Below are positions 11,452 through 22,419 of a DNA stretch of 64,000 bases, one piece after another. Position 1 is the first letter of the stretch; each line of letters starts with the position of its first letter. Under the pieces are notes generated by a model, which had not been told where the DNA came from, did not search any database, and saw only the letters and a list, made by a program, of their open reading frames with translations. The stretch is taken from NCBI GenBank assembly GCA_029990175.1, contig JARKIP010000035.1, positions 42,422,001-42,486,000 of the forward strand, read 5' to 3'. Position numbers and translations under genes: made by a program. This DNA comes from Petunia secreta (Eukaryota; Streptophyta; Magnoliopsida; Solanales; Solanaceae).

Positions 11452-14295
11452 ATGTCTTCGGATGATGGTAGCTACGGAGGGTATGATTCGTGTGGAGATG
11501 ATGGAGACTATGGTTCCTATGGAGGTGATGATTTTTATAATGACACCGGGGACTATGGCTCTTACGAGGACGAAGCAGGTCACTATGGTGAATACGAAGA
11601 CGAAGAAGACTACGACGCCTGTGAAGATGAACGAGAAGAATCTTTTGCTTCGGGTCAAGAATACGAAGGTAGTGACGCTTCGAGGTACGATGACTCTACT
11701 TACTCTCATTGTGATGACCTTGAATATGATGAATGTGACATCGAGGAAGTCGATGACGGAGTTGACCGAGCAAACTATTTGATGTCTTCTTCCGTCGGTG
11801 TCTCGTGTGGAGCACAAGAGAGTAGTAGAACCCCTTCCATCGGAATGGGAGGAGGTGGTGGAGGTTGTTCCATAGGAGGAGGAAGATTCGCAACTTTTAG
11901 TCGTGGCACACGATTCATTGCTTCCAATCCCTATGGAAAGGGTGGCTCGAGGAGCACTGGTGGTTATGGACCCGAGGAGGGTAGAGGAGCTTTCTACCGA
12001 ACACCTTCTTCGAGGAGAAATTCTCACGGGTTCCATGCTAAAACTCCTTCCTCGACTTTCAACAAAACTTCTAAAGTTGGAAGAGTGAAAGGAAGTGGGA
12101 GTTACTTTAGTGGTACTACCACTAATGGAGGAATAAGGAGAACCCACGGAATGGGATACTCAAGTTCGAACTTGGATCTTCATATCCGAAACTTGGGTAG
12201 AAGTAGGTTCGCTGTTGAGGTGAATGGTTATGGAGGAAATTTGCTCAAGGTTGGAGGTACCGATGTCAATTGCATTAGCGCTTATTTGGTAGGGATCCTA
12301 AAAATACCGTGCTATAAATTGAAGCATCCTTATACGTATAAGGGAGTGAGTGTTTCGTATGAGGCTCGAGTACTCATATCTCATGGAGATTATAGAGAAT
12401 ATGTTTGGTGTGATGTGTATTCCATGTCCGATCTTGATGTTTGGCTGGGAGACCCATGGGTGCACTGCAAGCAGATGCTATATATCGATGAGAGTGATGT
12501 ATACCTTGTGTACAACAGAGAACTACAAATGGCTTATACGTTTACACCTCACGGGTTGAAGGGAAAGATGTCCAATAGTGCATATGCTTCGGTGTTACAA
12601 ATGAGAAAAGAGCGAGAACTCCAATCCAGGATCGAAAGAGTGCCATCGAGGAGTCCTACGATCACAAGGAGCAGTGGGAAAAGTGCAAGAAAAGAACCGA
12701 CTGAAGTCAATACTGTGAACCCGAAGCCACAAGCTTCGAAGTCAAGTGGTTCCCCGATAACGGAAGAGGAGACCTCGGTTGATGAGTCTTCGAGTCCTAG
12801 ACTTCGGGTCGATGTTAAAGGTCCACCTACTCCAGCTATGGGTATTCTGGGGCCTCGACCCAACTCACCCGAATATGAGAGACAAAAGATCGAGAGGAGT
12901 AAGGGAGTGACCGGTGACAACTCTCGAGAGGAAAAAGGAGAGGTTGTGTCAAGTGATGTGAGTGAGTTGTCACCACCCAAACCCACACCTGACCTTGAAA
13001 AGAAAATGAGGGAAAAGAAAGAGGGAAAAAGAATCATTGAGAGTGAGAACACCCCTTATTCTAACCTTAACCCTTTATCTTTTTCTTCTACTTGTTCGAA
13101 ATCTTGTGCAGGAACTCTTGGAGGCAAACCGAAGGAGCCTCAACTCTGTGCCGAAGTAGATAGACAAGGTGAAGAAAATCTTTCATGTGAGCTCCACGGA
13201 GAAGAAACTACTTGTGAGACTTCGGAGACAGTTAGAGAAACCGAAGACCACTCCGAGGTAAGTGTTCGAATTCCTTCCCGTGAGCATGATACTTCCTTGT
13301 CTTGTGAAATTGTATGTGAAAACTCTATGCTAGTTGATGATTTGTATGATTACAATGTGTTTGCAACTAGTGTAGATTCGAAGGGTCAACTTGTGAGTGA
13401 ATTCGAACCACTAGTTGAGAGGATTGATAAGCCACATCATGATGTGAGCTCGATCTTCACCGAACCTCTCCCTAGTGATGAAGTTGTAGTTGACCTTACT
13501 TGTGACCCTTGTTATGACACACCACCAATCTTTGATAAAGGGGATAATGAGTTGTTTGATCATACCCTTGTTGATAATATTGCCTATGGTGGATCTATGT
13601 GTTGTAGTGAGGATGAAGATACCCTTGAGCAGTCCTTAGAGGATGAGTTGGATCGGATTATATTCGATGACTCCTCAAGTGTGGATGATGACCTTGGTTG
13701 GGATGCACCTTTGATGGGTAGTGAGCTTGTTTTCACCAACCCTTTGTTCGAAGGAGATTGTGATGAGCATCCGACTCGAGGAGAGTATGAACCACCTCGG
13801 TTTGGAAAACTTAACTCCATAGATAATCCATTATTTGAGACCTTCTTCGGAAGCTTGTCTAATGAGAAGGATTGTCTTGAAGGTGATTTTGGAGGTAGAA
13901 AGCCGTCTCTTGGTGTGGATAAGATTGCTTTTAAGAAGGGGAGTGGAGTATTCGATGTTAGTTGTCGCGTCAATCATTTTACTTACTCCATCCCACATGT
14001 TGGTCACACCTCGAGTATAGTGCATACCGAAGTCCATAAGCCCTATGGTGATAAAAGTGAATTGAGGGCTCGGTATGATGACCATGGGTTAGGAGGTAAT
14101 AGGTCCTTTGATCACATCTTACATGCAAAGTGTCCTATTGATCTCTTCGAACGCTCATGTGTTCGGTTTAGTTCCTATTTGAGCCAAGAACTTGTTGTTT
14201 CCTTCGGAGACATAGGCTGTTTGATTTGCATTGATGCTTGGCTCTATCATAAGTGTGTGTTTTCCACACTTTTGAACACTAACCTACTCTCGTAG
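11452..14295 (+). CDS. Single ORF protein of element C: acidic Gly/Tyr-rich N-terminus plus retropepsin-like fold without the catalytic Asp
   Basis: 947-aa ORF; I chose the ATG at 11452, directly after a splice-acceptor-like TTGCAG, rather than the in-frame ATG at 11437. Residues about 1-110 are very acidic and rich in Gly, Tyr and Asp (repeats of the DGDYGSYGG type). Residues about 120-230 are Gly/Ser/Arg-rich. Residues about 245-370 resemble the gypsy aspartic protease: the order 'VGGTDVNCIS', 'KLKHPYTY', 'EARVLIS..DYREYVWCDV', 'WLGDPW' parallels 'DGGSCTNV', 'KLKHPRPY', 'VLVSFSIGKYKDEVLCDV', 'LLGRPW'. The expected catalytic DSG/DGG is VGG here, so proteolysis is unlikely. The C-terminal 550 residues are acidic and unrecognised. 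The same architecture is seen in element A. The role is unknown; possibilities are a gag-like or RNA/DNA-binding product. Confidence 0.85.
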   Translation: MSSDDGSYGGYDSCGDDGDYGSYGGDDFYNDTGDYGSYEDEAGHYGEYEDEEDYDACEDEREESFASGQEYEGSDASRYDDSTYSHCDDLEYDECDIEEVDDGVDRANYLMSSSVGVSCGAQESSRTPSIGMGGGGGGCSIGGGRFATFSRGTRFIASNPYGKGGSRSTGGYGPEEGRGAFYRTPSSRRNSHGFHAKTPSSTFNKTSKVGRVKGSGSYFSGTTTNGGIRRTHGMGYSSSNLDLHIRNLGRSRFAVEVNGYGGNLLKVGGTDVNCISAYLVGILKIPCYKLKHPYTYKGVSVSYEARVLISHGDYREYVWCDVYSMSDLDVWLGDPWVHCKQMLYIDESDVYLVYNRELQMAYTFTPHGLKGKMSNSAYASVLQMRKERELQSRIERVPSRSPTITRSSGKSARKEPTEVNTVNPKPQASKSSGSPITEEETSVDESSSPRLRVDVKGPPTPAMGILGPRPNSPEYERQKIERSKGVTGDNSREEKGEVVSSDVSELSPPKPTPDLEKKMREKKEGKRIIESENTPYSNLNPLSFSSTCSKSCAGTLGGKPKEPQLCAEVDRQGEENLSCELHGEETTCETSETVRETEDHSEVSVRIPSREHDTSLSCEIVCENSMLVDDLYDYNVFATSVDSKGQLVSEFEPLVERIDKPHHDVSSIFTEPLPSDEVVVDLTCDPCYDTPPIFDKGDNELFDHTLVDNIAYGGSMCCSEDEDTLEQSLEDELDRIIFDDSSSVDDDLGWDAPLMGSELVFTNPLFEGDCDEHPTRGEYEPPRFGKLNSIDNPLFETFFGSLSNEKDCLEGDFGGRKPSLGVDKIAFKKGSGVFDVSCRVNHFTYSIPHVGHTSSIVHTEVHKPYGDKSELRARYDDHGLGGNRSFDHILHAKCPIDLFERSCVRFSSYLSQELVVSFGDIGCLICIDAWLYHKCVFSTLLNTNLLS

Positions 14296-14364
14296 TAGGA
14301 AGCTTTGTTTGTCTCTGCCTTGTTTGCAGGTCTTGCCGGTTGATTTCGAGGACGAAATCCTTTC

Positions 14365-14377
14365 AAGAAGGGGAGGA
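14365..14377 (+). other. Polypurine tract of element C
   Basis: AAGAAGGGGAGGA immediately precedes the 3' LTR, the expected primer position for plus-strand DNA synthesis. Element A has the near-identical tract AAGAAGGGAAGGA on the minus strand at 1466-1478. Confidence 0.93.
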
Positions 14378-15196
14378 TGATGCAATACGAACCAGGCTCA
14401 CCTGTTCGATTCATCAAGCAAGTCCACCGAGGAGTCACATGGCGCCCACGATCAAAGTGTGGCCGGAATAGAAGATGCCGAAGACTGCCTCGACGAGCAA
14501 CAACTTTGGAAATCCACCGAGCAGACAACAAGTGACCGGTGCTGACACTGACTTCGGGGAGCTGTGAGATCGAGCACAACTAACGATCAAGTTTGAGCCC
14601 GAAGCTGAAAGCAACCGAACCGAGGAAGAGCGACGTCGAACAGAGAATCGATCAAAGGGCTACAAGTGTGCCCGAGGCAAGAGCGTTCGATTCCAAACGT
14701 GACCGAGGCAAACAAGCGTTCGAAGACAAGGTGTTCGAACCAAGCTGCCGAACACTCCAGCCCTGCGTGGCTTAATCTCATTGGTCACCTGTGACCATTT
14801 ACTATTTTGCCCTTTTAATGTTGTCTATATAAACTCCTAGCATAGCTCATTAGAGACAGTTTTAGTTGATATTGAATTGAGAGAATAGAGATAGAATTGG
14901 CCGAGCCATTCTTGTTTGAAGCCCGAGGCTTCGTTTATGCCTTCTTAGGCTTGGAACCGAAATGGATTTCATCACTAGTATGAATCCTTGTTAGGTTCAA
15001 GTTTCCTTTTCTCCCTTGGATAATCAATCATGATTTGATTCGGATTATCCATTCTTTCTTCTATTTCTGTTCTCCCCCTTCCCCGATTTCTTGTTATCTT
15101 TGTTTCTTACTGCTTCCACATCTTTACTTCATCGTTTCCGCGTCTTGTTTGTTGTCTCCGATTGCAAGGTGTAGACGCACGGGTTTGCTTGCATCA
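14378..15196 (+). repeat. 3' LTR of element C
   Basis: 819 bp, partner of 9428-10246. It is followed directly by the TSD copy ATTTC and the resumed gag sequence of copia element B. Confidence 0.95.
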
Positions 15197-16449
15197 ATTT
15201 CTTCCTTTAAGAATTCATTTTCAGTTTCAACTACTTCCAACTTCATTTCCCATGCCTCTTTCTCTTTGCTTAATCTCTTAATTTTCTTAAGTGCCTTTCC
15301 AAGTTCGTCTAAGACTTCACCTAGATTTCTAGAGTTTTCAATGCAGAATTCACAGCGTACCTCACTTGAGTTATTTGAAGGAATTCCACTACTGGTGGAG
15401 TTATCAGAGGCCATGAAACAAATGTTTGCTGCTTCTTCCTGCTCAGACAGCTACATCCTCATCGCTCCAAGCTACGTAAGATCTGTTCCTTCCTTTTGTT
15501 TTAGCATCAGGGCAGTTGTTTGCAATATGACCTTGTTTGCCACATTCAAAGCAACGTCCTTCACTTTTGTAACTAGCTTTATCTTTCTTGAAAGGAACCT
15601 TTCCCTTTCTGAACTGTCTTCTTCGATTTACAAGACCATTTAAGTTTCTTGACATCATGGCAAGCTGTTCTTGAATATCATCTTTTTCAACCTCCTGGTC
15701 ATAGTCGACTTCTTCCACTGTAGTATTGAAAGCCACAGTTTTCTTTTTCTCTTCCAATGCATTACGTTTCAGATGAGTTTTCTTAAAAGAGATCAGGTCA
15801 CCTCTGAGCTCGTCATAAGAAATTTTTGTCAGATCTCCACTCTCTATTTTTATGACCTTTGGTTGCCATGTGGTGGGGAGACTTCTCAGAATTTTTCTTA
15901 TTTGTTCACCACTAGTATAAATCTTTTCAAGGGCTTTGAGTTCTCCAATGATTTTGCTGAACCTAGAAAACATATCTTCCACAAACTCTCCATCCTTCAT
16001 TTGAAATAATTCATACTCATAAACCAAAAGATTAATTCTAGTTTCTTTGACTTTGCTAGTTCCTTCATAGGTAACCTCCAGTTTATCCCATATTTCTTTA
16101 GCAGTTTCACAACTGGATATTTTTTCATACTCTTCACCACTGATAGCATTGTAAAGAATATTCACAGCTTTGTAATTAAATTGGATAACCTCTCTTTGTT
16201 CATCAGTATAATCATCTATATCAATATCAGCCGGAACATTTTGAGGATCTCCTTCTTTCTTCGAGGGATTGGTAGTGGGAATGTCAAAGGGACCCTTCTT
16301 CATAACACGCCAGACCTTAAAATCAACCGATTTAACGTATGTTTCCATACGAATCTTTCAATGACCATAGTGCTTAACATTGAAGCAAGGAGGTCGGGTG
16401 GGAGAAGTTCCCTCTTATAGAAATGCTCCATTAACGAGGTGTGAAGACA
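15197..16449 (-). pseudogene. Copia gag of element B (UBN2-type, zinc knuckle)
   Basis: Minus-strand frame from about 16449 (MSSHLVNG). A TAG near 16415 and a TGA where Trp is expected (HYGH-stop-KIRME, near 16355) precede an open stretch from 16348 to 15443. That stretch has the typical copia gag spacing (AKEIWDKLEVTYEG, LPTTWQPKV) and the CCHC knuckle CFECGKQGHIANNC (about 15555-15514). A coiled-coil segment (15414-15202) follows and is cut by element C. It resumes at 9427 with a second knuckle. Gag would package the RNA in virus-like particles; this copy is dead. Confidence 0.88.
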
Positions 16450-16500
16450 TGATCTTTTCTCACTTGCTGTAAGGCAAAAATAAAAGTATTGTGAGTCCAA

Positions 16501-16512
16501 GCTTTGATACCA
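16501..16512 (-). other. Primer-binding site of copia element B
   Basis: On the minus strand TGGTATCAAAGC follows the 5' LTR after two bases. It is a tRNA-iMet-type site with one difference from TGGTATCAGAGC. Confidence 0.85.
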
Positions 16513-16514
16513 AT

Positions 16515-17344
16515 TGATTAATACAAGAGGGGGTGAATTGTTTAGACTTATAAATTCAGTCGACTTATCAATTTATTAGTTGACTTAGGTAATGATAGAA
16601 CTACTTTGCAGAATCAAAAGGCAGCAATAAAGAATAAACAACACAGAGTTTTTATACTGGTTCAGAACCAAATGGTTCCTAATCCAGTCCCTTTAGGTCT
16701 CAAGGGTGTTTTCTCCCTTCAAGCTCTTTATAGAACACAAGTACAGTTTATGGTTTATCGTTAACCAAAAACGTCCTTACACAGATGGTTTTATCCCTTC
16801 GCTCACCACCAACGATCTTGCCTAATTTATAGATAATCAGACCAACATCCGTGACATAACTATTACCTCACTAAAAGAATTCTTTTCTATAGATCACTCG
16901 TAGACTTTTAAGAGTACAGTATTTGTAAGTAAAAGAATACAGTGTTTCTCTAGAATACAGTGCTTCTCGTATAAATAGTGATCAGTCAGGGTTGCCCGTT
17001 GAGGTGAAGATATGGCAGATTTGTCGCACAATCAACGGAAGGAGACGAAGATTTGATTAACTTGAATTGAGAATGAGAGATCGACCTAAGAGATTTGATT
17101 CTCTAGAAATATAAATATCTTCAGAAGAATAAGGTAAGAGCAGATTTGGGACAAGTCCCTCACACTAAGCGCGTCAATGGATCGACTTTCCATAGCTGAC
17201 TCTTCTGATTGTCAATCAGCAATCTTCCTTTCAATTCAATGATTCTCCCACGGAGATCTTTCTTGATTGTCCTGCAATATATGTTAAACGTAAGTGTTGT
17301 GTCTTTTTGGCATAATTAAAACTTAGAATTCAATTAACTCAACA
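16515..17344 (-). repeat. 5' LTR of copia element B
   Basis: 830 bp; on the minus strand it starts TGTTGAGTTAATTG and ends in CA. It is followed on the plus strand by the TSD TTAAC (17345-17349), after which element A's ORF resumes. Confidence 0.92.
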
Positions 17345-17349
17345 TTAAC

Positions 17350-18789
17350 ATCAACCCGGAATCTAGGACTTGGAGACTCATCACTTGGTGTCTCCTTCTT
17401 CTTTGTTGGTGAACCACTTAGCTTTGAAACTTGTGGTTTCGGGTTCACCTTGTTGAAACTTGTCAACTCTTTTCATGCACTAGTCCCACCATTTCATGTG
17501 ATTGTAGGACTCCTTGATTGCTTGTTTTTACCCATGGAAAGATTTTCTCGCTCCTTGCTCCTTTGCATAGCTAAAGAAGGTGCACTACTAGACAATTGGC
17601 CTCTCGCCCGATAAGGTATAAAATCATAAACTCTTTGCCCTATGCCCACAAGATACACATCTTTCATAGTACTATATTGCACACTCTTCTCTTCCAACCA
17701 TGGCTTACCTATCCACACATCTACATGATGCATGGAATACACATCACACCATACATAACATTTATAATTCCTATGAGATATGAGTACTCGAGCCTCCTTG
17801 GAAACCCACACCCCATCATACTCATAAGGATGCTCTAGTGCATGGCATGGTATCCTTAACTTATCAACCAAAGAGGTGCTAATGCAATTGGCATCGGTAT
17901 CACCAATCTTTAGCAAGTATCCTCCAATACTATTTACCTCAACAACGAACCTTCGCCTACCCAAGTTTTGTATATTTGCATCCAAGTGAGGACTTGAACT
18001 CTCAAAAGTAGCATCACCATCAACTTGGGTCTTTTTTATCCCTCCTATCCTAACAACATTGCTAGGGTAACATCCACTTCCCGTCACTCTCCCAACATTA
18101 GAAGTGTTGTTGGAAGTTGAGGAAGGAACCTTGCCATGGAACCCATAAATGCCTCTCACCTTGGTTCCATAGCCACTAGCACTACTCCTACTACTACTAT
18201 CCAAGTCCCTCACGACATTGATAGAACAATACAATCCCCACGTAGCAAGAGCAACACCATATCTCAAACCACCCTCTACATGAAAATTAGAAGCATTAGG
18301 CCTCTTAGCATACCTAGAAGGTGCACGCTTCTTCTTTGTCATGAAATAACCACCGCCTCCTCCCATACTAATGGAAGGACCTCTACTACTCCCTTATTCA
18401 CCATTAGAAACACCAAGAGAAGAAGCGAATGAATAATTCATACAATCAACCTCATCATCAATTCTCTCTATGTCACTATCAACATGTTCAAATTCATCAC
18501 AATAAGAGTAAGTAGGAACATTGTACCTTGAAGGGTCACCATGTTCGCGTTCTTGACAAGAAGCATAAGGATCAACACATTCATCATCATAAGCCTCATA
18601 GACATCATCAACCTCACGATCATCATAGTGAACCGCTTCATCACCATAGGAGCCATGGGTTCCCGAGTCTTCATAGTAGTCCCCCTCAACATAATTGTAG
18701 GAACCATAGTCTCCATCATCTCCACACGAGTCATAGAAACACGCATCATCCCCACATGAGCCATAATCTTCACAATCTTCATCCGACAT
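17350..18789 (-). pseudogene. 5' half of the element A ORF (acidic N-terminus and retropepsin-like domain)
   Basis: Starts at 18789 (MSDEDCEDYGS) with the same acidic Gly/Tyr-rich N-terminus as element C. A TAA near 18390 breaks it, then an open frame from 18366 to 17494 carries the retropepsin-like block: KIGDTDANCIS in place of a DSG active site, HPYEYDGVWV, EARVLISHRNYKCYVWCDV and WIGKPW. Further stops follow before 17350. Both family copies in this nest lack a DSG/DGG active-site triad at the same position, so the loss probably predates their divergence. One in-frame TAA and later stops make this copy inactive. Confidence 0.85.
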
Positions 18790-19708
18790 ACATGCACCAA
18801 TAAGAAAAAACCTAACAAAATCACTCCCTCACGTGTATCACTCAATATATGAACACTTCAGGGCGAGGCCTTTATAACTTAAAAACCACGGTGATCACAA
18901 CTATTATGTCCAAGTATTAGTTCGGAATAGAGTTCATGGGAATCGACGTACGGACGGCTATTTAAAGTGCGCACTTGAGGCCAAAGAAAGTTCTACGACT
19001 CTTCTTTGAATTCTAATCTCCTCTACACACGAGTGTCCTATTACGCTAAAGAGTTAGCGTCTTTCGAGTAGTCCAATTACCCTAGAAACACTAACCAAGA
19101 AGTTAGGAAGCAAAGGAGACACAAAAACTACGAAACAAAAGCGTTCCGGACCCGTTACAAGGCTAGGCGCTCTGCCAGCGGGGGAGGCGCTCCGCCCAGT
19201 ACACGTAGGCACTCCGCGTAACTTGGCTACTGGTCAAGAAATTGGGCAGTCCGCCTGGTTTAGGCGCTCCGAACGGGTTTTTCGTGATTTTGGCAAAATT
19301 TTTCGATCGATTTCAACCCAATACTCAAATCCAACGATACCTAATGGTGTATTCAACTATTCTAACCAATTCCTAATGGTTTTCAACCTCCAACACACAA
19401 CAACAAACTTCGATTCAAAATTGACGCATTTTCAAGAAATTTTCAAACTTTGGAATTTTGATTTTTGAAATTTTGATTCGTAGCACCGAATTGTGATATA
19501 TGGGTATCAAAACAATGCGAATACAGTATAGAATAATCCCCAATACTTTTAAACGCTTGGAGAATAAAATCCAGCCCGATCTACCAATTTTTTTCTAGTT
19601 TTCAACCTTTTCAATTTTTTGTTTTTCTTCTTTTCAAGAACAATAATAACAACGATACTAACTTGATGAAAAAGGAACGGGGGTTTGTAAGAACATAACC
19701 CGAGTCTT
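18790..19708 (-). other. Leader of element A with GC-rich hairpin units
   Basis: Non-coding leader between primer site and ORF start. Between 19160 and 19275 it has several AGGCGCTCCGCC-type units like those in the LTRs. The segment 18900-19100 is clearly similar to 58340-58560 of element D read in the opposite direction, for example the shared TTCTTGGTTAGTGTTT and TCAAGTGCGCA stretches. This links A and D as one family. Confidence 0.75.
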
Positions 19709-19722
19709 CTTCTGATACCAAC

Positions 19723-20511
19723 TGATGCAATGCAAACTAGCGGAAGAAAATAATGATACGAAAATACGGAAGCGATAAAATAAGATAACGTGATATCAAA
19801 AGAGATATTGGGAAACAAGGATTGGGGAGGCAAGAAATGAGAAGAAAGACCGGATAATTCGATTCAAGACATGAATTTAATTATCCAAAAGAGAGAAATA
19901 AAACTCAAACCTTACAAGGAATTCACACTAGGCGTTGAATCTCCATAGGTTCAAAGTTATACAAGATTCACGAAGCGATCCGCTTCGAACTAGAAGGCTC
20001 GGCCTTTCTCGTTCTCTCTTCAATGTTTATACCAAAACTAAGTTACGAAATCAAATGGCTAAAGGGTGTATTTATAGTTTTTCCTAACCCCTAGTGAAAT
20101 GACTTAAATACCCCCTCACGCAGGGTTAAAATAGGAAGAAATGCATAAAATTCCCGTCTGAAGCTTCAGGCACTCCGCCTGGTTAGTGCCTGGTTGGGAG
20201 GCGCTCTGCCTGTTTTGTTCACTGATCAAAATTGCAGGCGCTCCGCCTGGATTGGAGGCGCTCTGCCTGGATGTGCATAGGTTTAGGCGCTCTGCCTAGC
20301 CTTTGGGGGCTCCGCCTAGCAGTGATGTGCCTTAGCTTGGGCGCTCCTCCTAGGAGCTGGGCGCTCAGCCTTACTGAGCTAGCCACTCCTCCTTCTATGG
20401 TGCTCCGATGCATGATCTTCAAGTCGCTTCCGAAGCCTTGTGCTTGCATTCTCGTACCCTTCTTGATTGGCTCTTGATGGTTGGGTCCTAATCCCAATTT
20501 TGATTGCATCA
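19723..20511 (-). repeat. 5' LTR of element A
   Basis: 789 bp with intact TGATGCAA/TTGCATCA ends. About nine GC-rich AGGCGCTCCGCCTG-type units lie between 20165 and 20395. The primer site on the minus strand is at 19711-19720. It is followed on the right by the TSD AGTAT. Confidence 0.92.
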
Positions 20512-20516
20512 AGTAT

Positions 20517-20769
20517 ATAGTAAAAGGAAACCATGGGCGTGAAGCAAAGAACCTGAGGCATCCAATGCCACAAAAGTGATGCTTACTCCTTCAAAGTCCA
20601 AATTTGATCCTGAAACTTTCGTAGGATCTAGTAGCCAAACTTTACTACAATTCCTCTCCTTTATATTAAGACTAGATGAACTACCCATGCTCCACACTGT
20701 GCGCACGAGTATTTTTTTGAGTGTGTTTCTACATTCAACATCAGAAAATACATAAGCAATTTCAATCAT
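20517..20769 (-). other. Unassigned open frame at the target site of element A
   Basis: 84-codon minus-strand frame with ordinary protein-like composition (for example VWLLDPTKV, FVALDASGSL) that runs directly into the insertion point. Joining the flanks with one TSD copy keeps the frame open for about another 24 codons on the far side (about 696-625). I do not recognise the product. It may be a fragment of a host gene disrupted by element A, or chance. Confidence 0.3.
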
Positions 20770-22333
20770 TCATACATATACATTCTAGTAATTTTCTTTT
20801 TAATCAAGATGAATATGAACAATATTCTCAAATTGTGCCTCTAGTACAAGTTCTTATAGGGTCCGAATCTCCTCCATTAAGTTTTTGTCATTCAGAATAG
20901 CTCCTAAGTTTCTTCATTGGAGTTCATGGATGTCTTTGATCTGCTCTTGTACAATCTTCTTTCTCCTTCTGTTTCTAATTTTGACTCTTCAGTCTTTCTG
21001 AAGCATATCAACAGTCCAAACATAATTAACACAGAAAAGAAAAAGGAAAGCCAACAGAGTTAATGATTGCCAATTCTAGAGATACAACATTCCACCTTGT
21101 TTTACAAAAGTAATATAGACAAAACAGAAAAGTAAGTGAGCTTATAAGAGCAGACACAAGGTTGTTATAAAACTAAAGTTAGAGACTTAAGACATATCAT
21201 CATTTATCTATTTCAGGCTACCATCCTTAGTTTTATATTTGACTAAGTTAACCTCATATCATGTCTCCAACAAGTGCGTCAAAGCAACCGGAGTTCATAT
21301 AGACTTTACTTCTCTAAAGTTGATCCTTAAATATAATTGTCGCCTCTGTTTTTAAAAATAAACTTATTCCACTGACTCATGCTCCTAGACATCCTATCTG
21401 AATTGTCATTCATCAAAAGTGATACTAAAATCTCAATATAAGGCAGGATGAACCGTAGAGGACCGTTCTTAGTCATCCATCATTGGTGGCTGGGATGGTC
21501 TAAGGGCTGTCTGACAGACTAAAAAAAAAAATATATAAGATTGGATATAATTGTTTGTACTAAGGAACAAAATGGGAATTTCATTCTGTCCCGCATCTTA
21601 ATCAAGCATTTAAAGTAGAGAAGAAATGATAAACTTGGAATTTGAACTGCTTTTTCTTTTTAATTGCTAAGGGGGGAACTCTGAGACAAATTAAAAGGAT
21701 AACTTTACATCCGATTTTAAATCAGCCTGTAAACATAAATTTTAACATTTATTATCTGGCAAAGTAAATGAAATGATTATTGATAGATAAAATAAAATCT
21801 AATATTTTAGTCACGTCAAAAGGTAATTAGCAAATAGAACAAAGATACTACCTAATTTTTGTAATTACTAACTATAACTGGAAGTAAGCATAATTAACAG
21901 GAAGAAAGAGCAAAGGGTGTCAGGGACTTACAGTCTCTCTCTTATTGCTTATTATGGAGTTCCCCTACATGTAGCAACTTATCCTTTTTAACTGATTCAG
22001 CAGTCTAATTAGAACAGTAGCTGACAAATGCCTATAGAACACAATTAACCACCTGATTACAAAAGAGTGGTTTAGCAACAACATAACCTTCCCAACACCT
22101 CCTTCAGTTATTACCATATTACAAATAGAAGTCTTTGAAGGACCAATGGGCAGAACAAACCAACTTAAATGTGTCATAACTAAGTTACTAAGCAATTGGA
22201 CCAAGTAATGCAAAAAAGTTATAATGTGAAGTTACTTGGGGCTTTGGCATGGCAGGACTTGCCAAGTCTTTTTTGAGTGGAAAAAGGCTCAAGTTTTAAA
22301 CATGAATTCTAGGGTCCTCATTTAATTAGTGTT
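20770..22333. other. AT-rich spacer
   Basis: No supported gene. Short frames such as 21965-22213 lack recognisable motifs. There is a run of A at about 21521-21531. Nothing else is seen between the LTR nest and the MULE. Confidence 0.55.
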
Positions 22334-22419
22334 ATTAACTATGTAACATTCTCACCCCAATGTTTTGTAAGTTGCACAATAGTCCATGTATATAAAGTAG
22401 TTTTTTGCCAAATTTGGCC

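Larger units (their letters stand above)
9428..15196 (+). mobile_element. Element C: young, structurally intact non-autonomous LTR retrotransposon
   Basis: 5,769-bp plus-strand element with two 819-bp LTRs, perfect 8-bp terminal inverted repeats TGATGCAA/TTGCATCA and a perfect TSD ATTTC (9423-9427 and 15197-15201). A primer site lies at 10250-10261 and a polypurine tract at 14365-14377. The LTR pair differs at roughly 15-20 positions by eye (about 2 percent), so insertion is recent. Its single ORF (11452-14295) is intact. No gag, RT, RNase H or integrase is present, so it must borrow enzymes. Confidence 0.95.
3075..17344 (-). mobile_element. Element B: Ty1/copia retrotransposon nested in element A
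   Basis: Minus-strand copia element with TSD TTAAC (3070-3074 and 17345-17349), 5' LTR 16515-17344, 3' LTR 3075-3932, primer site TGGTATCAAAGC at 16501-16512 (minus) and a purine tract at about 3933-3946. The order is LTR, gag, protease, integrase, RT, RNase H, an extra ORF, LTR, which is the copia order. Several frameshifts and stops make it non-functional. Element C (9428-15196) interrupts gag. Confidence 0.93.
702..20511 (-). mobile_element. Element A: outer non-autonomous LTR retrotransposon, split by copia element B
   Basis: Minus-strand LTR element bounded by a perfect 5-bp TSD (AGTAT, 697-701 and 20512-20516). Its 5' LTR is at 19723-20511 and its 3' LTR at 702-1465, with termini TGATGCAA/TTGCATCA; the first base of the left copy is mutated to G. 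The primer site TGGTATCAGA (tRNA-iMet type) lies at 19711-19720 and a purine tract at 1466-1478. The only coding capacity is one long acidic ORF related to that of element C, now broken by stops and by element B. No gag, RT or integrase is visible, so mobility in trans is inferred. The two fragments are collinear with element C's ORF across the copia insertion. Confidence 0.9.

Noticed and set aside
11431..12147. 238-codon minus-strand ORF
   Set aside because: It is a shadow of the biased Gly/Asp/Ser-rich plus-strand ORF of element C and has no motif.
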